The translations under genes and the position numbers were made by a program. The notes below the pieces were generated by a model. The model saw only the letters and a program-made list of their open reading frames with translations, had not been told where the DNA came from and did not search any database. Positions 60,117-64,000 of a stretch of 64,000 bases of DNA are shown here, piece by piece; the stretch's first letter is position 1, and the number at the start of each line of letters is the position of its first letter. The DNA is taken from NCBI RefSeq assembly GCF_000017205.1, contig NC_009656.1, positions 5,460,001 through 5,524,000 of the forward strand, read 5' to 3'. Source of the stretch: Pseudomonas paraeruginosa PA7 (GTDB lineage Bacteria > Pseudomonadota > Gammaproteobacteria > Pseudomonadales > Pseudomonadaceae).

Positions 60117-60718
60117 AGTTCATCAGTGGCGCGAAGCGCGCGGCCAAGTTCACCTTGGTGGACATGCCGCTATCAATCCTTGGCTGGCGTCAGCTCAAGG
60201 CGAACCACGGATTCATCAGCAATCTGTGGCACACCCTGCGCAATCCACGCTGTCCCGAATGTGGCTGCGGCGTCATGCACCTGCCTGCCGACGCTCAGCC
60301 CGATGACAACACGTTTTATGGCTGGGAGTGTTCCGCCAAGTGCGGTTTCGGCGTGTTCGCCCCGAACGACCAGATCGAGATTCGCCGCATCGTCGAGGCC
60401 CGCATAGCCGAGCGAGAAAAACAGCGCCTTGCCTTCCTCGACGCCCCCGAGCGGAACAAGCTCATCAGCAGCCACCTATGGAAGTCTCGCGCCTACTGGG
60501 CAGTCGTCTGGCTTGCGTTCCTGATGGTCGCTTGGCAACTCGCAATAGGCGCTCACGTGGTGGTGGTCTTGAGCGTGCTATCGGTCACCTTGGCGGCCTC
60601 CAGCAATGCGATCCGCTGGAGCTATCGAGCATGGCAGATGCGCACTGGCACGCTGTTTGTCCCCGGCGCATTCAGCCGCTATGTGCGCGACATGCTGTGG
60701 ATTCGGAGGGTGCAGTAA
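60113..60718 (+). CDS. Zinc-ribbon plus membrane protein behind traY (ExcA-like position)
   Basis: 201 residues. The middle has CPECGCG and CSAKCG, a possible zinc ribbon, and the C-terminal third has two hydrophobic spans (YWAVVWLAFLMVAWQLAIG, VVVVLSVLSVTLAA). In IncI plasmids the entry-exclusion gene excA follows traY; size, location and membrane topology fit such a role, but sequence similarity to ExcA cannot be judged here. Confidence 0.6.
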   Translation: MKFISGAKRAAKFTLVDMPLSILGWRQLKANHGFISNLWHTLRNPRCPECGCGVMHLPADAQPDDNTFYGWECSAKCGFGVFAPNDQIEIRRIVEARIAEREKQRLAFLDAPERNKLISSHLWKSRAYWAVVWLAFLMVAWQLAIGAHVVVVLSVLSVTLAASSNAIRWSYRAWQMRTGTLFVPGAFSRYVRDMLWIRRVQ

Positions 60719-60957
60719 TGACCTCGATCCTGCGCACTGTCTTGCAACGCCTTGGCCGCGAGCGAATCACCGCGATCTGCTGCGTACTCGGCACCTGCCT
60801 CGCGCTCTGGGCGGAAAGGGACGCGCTGATTAACGGGCACCCTGCCGAGCAGCTCGGAACCATCGCCCTCGCCATCGTTGTCCCGATCCTGTACCTGACG
60901 CCGCTGGTCTGGCTCCTTTTCCGCTACCTCGTGAGACCCGCCGATGAAAACCAATAG
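60718..60957 (+). CDS. Small two-span membrane protein (79 aa)
   Basis: MTSILRTVLQRLGRERITAICC... with spans AICCVLGTCLALWA and LGTIALAIVVPILYLTPLVWLLF. Start and previous stop overlap (TAATG). Function unknown. Confidence 0.6.
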   Translation: MTSILRTVLQRLGRERITAICCVLGTCLALWAERDALINGHPAEQLGTIALAIVVPILYLTPLVWLLFRYLVRPADENQ

Positions 60958-61108
60958 CAGCTATCCCCTACTGCGCGTGTCCTTCCTGCGCGAGCACGAT
61001 CAGGTCATCGCCGAGATGGTTGAGCTGTGGCTCGCACGGCAGGCCAAAAGACAGCCCAAACCCCAGCCAGCCGTCCGAATGCAGCGAACCACCAACAGCC
61101 TTCAGTAG
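60944..61108 (+). CDS. Small basic protein (54 aa)
   Basis: MKTNSSYPLLRVSFLREHDQVIAEMVELWLARQAKRQ and a basic, Pro/Gln-rich tail. It overlaps the preceding gene by 14 bp. Coupling to its neighbours supports it as real, but no function is evident. Confidence 0.5.
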   Translation: MKTNSSYPLLRVSFLREHDQVIAEMVELWLARQAKRQPKPQPAVRMQRTTNSLQ

Positions 61109-61126
61109 CGAAGCGGAGATACAGTC

Positions 61127-61432
61127 ATGTTCGTATTCCTACATCCCGAGGTCCTGAAACTGCTCTGTACTGAACAGGAGGATCGGCAGCGTTTCGTCCG
61201 GGCGATGCGCTCGTGCCCAGGTACTATTCTGCAAACGCTGCCATTCGAGCCAAGAAAGCGGAAGCCGGAGCCCCGTATCGTGCTGATCCCGTCACGGTGC
61301 AAGCGTGAGTACCGCCGAGAGGAGCTTGTCATCTGCTGCGATCGCTTCGACCTGTTCGAGAAGATGGATCTTCTGGCATACCTCTCGCTGCTTCAGATGC
61401 GCATAGAGCAAGAGGTAATGACAGCGCAGTAA
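61127..61432 (+). CDS. Hypothetical protein (101 aa)
   Basis: MFVFLHPEVLKLLCTEQEDRQRFVRAM. Contains a central basic, Pro-rich stretch and three Cys. GCGGAG precedes the start. It converges with the 73-aa gene on the minus strand. Function unknown. Confidence 0.55.
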   Translation: MFVFLHPEVLKLLCTEQEDRQRFVRAMRSCPGTILQTLPFEPRKRKPEPRIVLIPSRCKREYRREELVICCDRFDLFEKMDLLAYLSLLQMRIEQEVMTAQ

Positions 61433-61434
61433 GC

Positions 61435-61656
61435 TTATCCCTGCTGGGCTTTCACGATGGCGGCGGCTGCAATAGCCGCCGCTTCGTTGTCTGCGGCTTC
61501 TCGTGCCCACCATGCAGGCCGGGCAGCGGCACTCGACAGTGCTCCGACAGCCCATAGGGCAAGTTCCTGATCGCCCAAGTTCGCGGCTTGGGTGAATACA
61601 GCGCCAATCTGCCGCAGCTCGTCGGCAAGCGCCTGATACTCCGCTGCGTTCGGCAT
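61435..61656 (-). CDS. Hypothetical protein behind kfrA (73 aa)
   Basis: MPNAAEYQALADELRQIGAVFTQAANLGD..., an Ala-rich helical protein. Its start overlaps the kfrA stop (TGATG), so the two are translated together. In IncP plasmids kfrA is followed by kfrB and kfrC; this protein is too small to be assigned to either. Confidence 0.55.
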   Translation of the reverse strand: MPNAAEYQALADELRQIGAVFTQAANLGDQELALWAVGALSSAAARPAWWAREAADNEAAAIAAAAIVKAQQG

Positions 61657-62297
61657 CACTCACCCTTGCCTTTCGCTTTAGTGCCCTTCGGAGCTACCCC
61701 AGCCGCCGCTAGACGCTCTTCGAGGCTGGCAAGCTGCTGCTGGACATCGCCAGCCTTGGCTAGCTGGGCTTGCAGGTCGATCACCTGCTGCTCGGCCTTA
61801 GCCAGGGCGGCACGGGCCTCGCGAAGCTCGACCTCCATACGCGTCGCATGCTCGGCACGCTCTTCCAGACGGCCAACCTTCAACTCCAGCGCCCGGTTCG
61901 CCTCTCGCAATGCGGCCAGCTCATCGGCACAAGCGGCATCCTGCGCTTCCAGCCGGGCGATTTCCTCGGTCGCCTCGCTCAGTTCGCCTTTCATCGCACC
62001 CACACGGACCTCGGCATCCTTGCGCACCGCCTCAGATTCCACTCGCGCTTGCTGGGCCACCTCGGCGTATATGGTACGCACGAGGTCAGCGCCGCGAGCG
62101 AGCAGGGCGTCCGGCACCTCCACGGCGGCCTCTTCGCCTTTCTCGCGCCGAGCCTCCCAGTAGGCCAGCATCGGCTTGAGCGTGGTGAACGATCCGCCGA
62201 CGCGCTGCTGGATCAGCCGGAAGGTGGGCTTGCCGCCAGCGGCGACGATGGCATCAGCGGCGGCATCGACCGCCTGCTGCGTGACGACCTGCTGCAT
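61656..62297 (-). CDS. kfrA: KfrA-like DNA-binding coiled-coil protein
   Basis: 213 residues. The N-terminal about 70 residues match the KfrA DNA-binding domain (AADAIVAAGGKPTFRLIQQRVGGSFTTLKPMLAYW). From about residue 85 to 195 it is a long heptad coiled coil, ending in a basic tail. KfrA proteins bind their own promoter and help plasmid stability. A double palindrome directly upstream is the likely operator. Confidence 0.88.
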   Translation of the reverse strand: MQQVVTQQAVDAAADAIVAAGGKPTFRLIQQRVGGSFTTLKPMLAYWEARREKGEEAAVEVPDALLARGADLVRTIYAEVAQQARVESEAVRKDAEVRVGAMKGELSEATEEIARLEAQDAACADELAALREANRALELKVGRLEERAEHATRMEVELREARAALAKAEQQVIDLQAQLAKAGDVQQQLASLEERLAAAGVAPKGTKAKGKGE

Positions 62298-62313
62298 GGC
62301 TTCTTCCTTTCAT

Positions 62314-62342
62314 CGTAACTTGTTACGTTATGATAACGTAAC
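62314..62342. promoter_or_regulatory. KfrA operator: two overlapping palindromes
   Basis: CGTAAC-TT-GTTACG (62314-62327) overlaps GTTACGTTA-TGA-TAACGTAAC (62322-62342, perfect 9-bp arms), 17-45 bp before the kfrA start. It offers three GTTACG half sites. Position and symmetry point to autoregulation. Confidence 0.75.
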
Positions 62343-62514
62343 GACACAGTCAATCAAGGGCGCGACCGGGAGGAGAGGGGGCACCCCGCGAAGGTTTCTC
62401 CGCGCCGTTCCGGCGCTGCGCGTCCGCCCGTGGACAACCTGCCCGCCCACAGCACAAGGCTATGGACGGCCCGCCGTTGGCGGGTACGCAGGTCTGCCCA
62501 CCGGCTACCTTGCC

Positions 62515-62551
62515 GGGCTACTCGTCATTTCAAAAATGACGGGGCTACTTG
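62515..62551 (+). repeat. 37-bp repeat with internal hairpin, left copy
   Basis: GGGCTACTCGTCATTT... with an internal palindrome GTCATTT-AAAAATGAC-like centre. The near-identical reverse copy is at 62781-62816. The region 62352-62960 has no convincing gene. Confidence 0.65.
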
Positions 62552-62592
62552 AAAAGCGGCTTTCCGGCTCCTCTCTGGGAGTGGATGGCGGG

Positions 62593-62645
62593 TCAAGAAA
62601 AATCACGGAGGGTCACGCGAAGCGGGAAACCGTTATTTTTCTTGA
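62593..62645. repeat. 16-bp inverted repeat (TCAAGAAAAAT..ATTTTTCTTGA)
   Basis: TCAAGAAAAATCACGG and CCGTTATTTTTCTTGA match at 15 of 16 positions over a 21-base loop. A long imperfect hairpin, possibly a terminator or structural part of the origin. Confidence 0.55.
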
Positions 62646-62780
62646 TGCGACAGAAGCGACCCTAGCCTATCGGCAAGGGGGCAGGGACGAAGGGCGCAGC
62701 CCGCCCCCCTGCCCCCTGAGCCTCACGGCGGCGAGTGGCCCCCGGCAGGGCCGCCGGAGGCATCTGAAAACAGCGACAAC

Positions 62781-62816
62781 CAAGTAGCCCCTGCATTTTT
62801 CAAAATGCGAGTAGCC
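62781..62816 (-). repeat. 36-bp repeat with internal hairpin, right copy
   Basis: CAAGTAGCCCCTGCATTT... is nearly the reverse complement of 62515-62551. The two copies face each other about 230 bp apart. Confidence 0.65.
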
Positions 62817-62830
62817 AGCAAGGAAGGCGG

Positions 62831-62856
62831 TGGGTAACGGCTTGCCGTTACCCACG
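62831..62856. terminator. perfect 12-bp hairpin near the origin
   Basis: GTGGGTAACGGC-TT-GCCGTTACCCAC. A very stable stem without a T-run; a terminator or a replication-related structure (for example a primosome or nicking signal) are both possible. Confidence 0.55.
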
Positions 62857-62992
62857 GTCTGACGCGCAGCGCCGAAGGCGCGAAGGCCTCTTTGGTTAAA
62901 GAAAGGTTAAAAAGATGGTTAGCGTCTTGTAGCTCATGGCAAATAAACAATATAAATCAATTGGTTGCGCGAGTTTATGACCCGTGAGTTGC

Positions 62993-63275
62993 GGGTCATC
63001 TGTCACGAAAACCCGGATCATCTGTCACGGTTTTCTGGGTCATCAGTCACCAGATTTGCCCCAAAACCCGGTTCCTCTGTCACCGATACGGGGTCATCTG
63101 TCACGGAAATGGCCGGTTTTACAGACCTCTCGATGTCGGCAGGTCAGGTTATCCACAAGCGGGCCTGCGAGGCAGGCAAAATCTCTTAGGATTCAGCCCC
63201 AAACCGTGACACTTGACCCATGAAATGCAAAACTGCCATGGGCCATCTGTCACGCCTCCCGGGTCATCTGTCACG
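62993..63275 (+). other. iteron origin of replication (oriV)
   Basis: Seven direct copies of a GGGTCATCTGTCAC-type iteron: the TCAT cores at 62996, 63018 and 63040 are 22 bp apart, then 63073 and 63094 (spacing 21), and a further pair at about 63242 and 63263 (21 apart). Inverted forms occur at about 62974 and 63205. Spacing by about two helix turns is typical for RepA/TrfA-bound iterons. Confidence 0.85.
63149..63157 (+). other. DnaA box 1
   Basis: TTATCCACA, a perfect DnaA box, lies between the two iteron clusters. Confidence 0.85.
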
Positions 63276-63291
63276 CGAAAACAACCCTATC

Positions 63292-63300
63292 TGTGGATAA
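63292..63300 (-). other. DnaA box 2
   Basis: TGTGGATAA, a perfect DnaA box in reverse orientation, just outside the second iteron cluster. Confidence 0.85.
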
Positions 63301-63336
63301 GTCGCGCATCGAGCGTGGACGGTGTTGCCAAAAAGC

Positions 63337-63364
63337 ACAAAAGGGCGCGTGCGCGCCCTTTTGT
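63337..63364. terminator. terminator of the replication initiator gene
   Basis: ACAAAAGGGCGCG-TG-CGCGCCCTTTTGT: 13-bp perfect arms and flanking A/T runs, 24 bp after the initiator stop. It also shields the origin from transcription. Confidence 0.85.
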
Positions 63365-63388
63365 ACTATCGCTCGACAGGCTATCGAC

Positions 63389-64000
63389 CTAGTCGTTTGC
63401 GCAGCGGATATGGTCATCGTTGGAGAGAAAGGCCAGCTTGGCGATCTTCACGGCCTGCACCTCCGCGCACGCCTTCTTGACCGTCCGCCGCCAGTCGGCA
63501 ACGTCCTTGTTGTGCGAGCCGCACATGGCGCGGAACTTCGCCAATGCCAAGGGATAGGGATGCCTGTGGCTCTCGATGTAATCAGCCAAGCGACGGGCCA
63601 CTGGCGACAGGCTGCGGTAGGTTTCCCATGAATGACTGGTGAAGGTGTTACCCGCGAACAGCACAATCAGGTTGGGGTCGATCCACGCACGGTAATGTGT
63701 CGGCTTGCCATCCGCGCCGTTGATCGCAGTGTAGTTCTGAATGAGCGAGATAGCGCCGCTCTTTCCGTAAGCCTTGGTGTTGAGAGCCAGCACTTCATTT
63801 GCTTTCAAGCGGCTGATGCATTCACGGGCCTTGTCGTAGTAGCGACCGTTCTTGTGCCATCCCACGTCGGCCACCAAGTCCTTGACCGAAAACTCGAACG
63901 GCTCGCCGAGCGTCACGCGCTGGGCGTAATTGAGGATTTGCAGCCACACGATTTCGTCATCTTCGGCGCGAAGCTCGATGCCGGTATAGAGGATTGAAAC
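63389..64000 (-). CDS. TrfA-type plasmid replication initiator, C-terminal 203 residues
   Basis: The reading frame continues past the window edge (ILYTGIELRAEDDEIVWLQI at the edge). It matches the TrfA family: EFSVKDLVADVGWHKNGRYYDKARECISRLKANEV is the first winged helix, followed by LIVLFAGNTFTSHSWETYRSLSPVARRLADYIESHR and PLALAKFRAMCGS. TrfA proteins bind iterons and load DnaB helicase. Its gene reads toward the iterons and DnaA boxes, so initiator and origin lie together. Confidence 0.9.
   Translation of the reverse strand, partial: VSILYTGIELRAEDDEIVWLQILNYAQRVTLGEPFEFSVKDLVADVGWHKNGRYYDKARECISRLKANEVLALNTKAYGKSGAISLIQNYTAINGADGKPTHYRAWIDPNLIVLFAGNTFTSHSWETYRSLSPVARRLADYIESHRHPYPLALAKFRAMCGSHNKDVADWRRTVKKACAEVQAVKIAKLAFLSNDDHIRCAND

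Noticed and set aside
62176..62787. A 203-residue reading frame across the kfrA operator and gene-free region
   Set aside because: It runs over operator palindromes and repeats, has no ribosome-binding site, and the composition is not protein-like.
62993..63275. CRISPR array
   Set aside because: Repeats are only about 14 bp, spaced by 21-22 bp with no distinct spacers; they are iterons. No cas genes are present.

Overview
The first 22.3 kb is core chromosome of Pseudomonas aeruginosa, recognisable from gene order and protein sequence (the PAO1 PA4652-PA4673 stretch). It holds the end of the cupE fimbrial operon, an MFS transporter, hemH, a light/MerR-type regulon with the photolyase phr, pagL, the murI-moeB-prmC-prfA-hemA block, and the lipoprotein/lolB-ispE-tRNA-Gln-prs-rplY-pth-ychF block. 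Nothing there looks disrupted.

Just after the ychF terminator (about 22.44 kb) foreign DNA begins and runs to the window end. It opens with a P4-like tyrosine integrase and two small accessory genes. A defence-type region follows: an AAA-ATPase/subtilase pair of the IetAS kind on the + strand, then a tightly packed minus-strand operon (N6-adenine DNA methyltransferase, unknown 260-aa protein, DEAD/DEAH helicase, GIY-YIG nuclease, GNAT-like membrane protein, Abi_C/HEPN protein). The operon was originally headed by a serine resolvase.

From 37.1 to 53.1 kb lies a resistance region: a class 1 integron of In4 type (IRi, intI1, sul1, truncated orf5, IS6100, IRt) loaded with nested Tn3-family pieces (a Tn21-subgroup tnpR'/tnpA, a Tn5393 remnant with IS1133, strA and strB, and a third Tn3-family tnpR'/tnpA). 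It is flanked by a 5-bp CATCA duplication inside a 180-codon backbone gene. One IS6100 intramolecular transposition then inverted about 13.2 kb. The split resolvase halves, in opposite orientation and each carrying the 8-bp target GTTTGCCC, record that event. The sul1 gene is fused directly to the attI1 leader, so cassettes and qacEdelta1 are gone. Predicted resistances are streptomycin and sulfonamide.

From 53.1 kb to the end is a plasmid-like backbone: small backbone genes, a MobA/MobL relaxase, a relaxosome TraD-type protein, a lone DotA/TraY-type T4SS membrane protein with small membrane-protein genes behind it, a KfrA-like regulator with a palindromic operator, an iteron origin with two DnaA boxes, and the 3' part of a TrfA-type replication initiator that leaves the window. 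Together this suggests an integrated mobilisable plasmid, or an integrative element with its own replicon, that joins an integrase, defence genes, mobilisation genes and resistance. The right chromosomal junction is not in the window.
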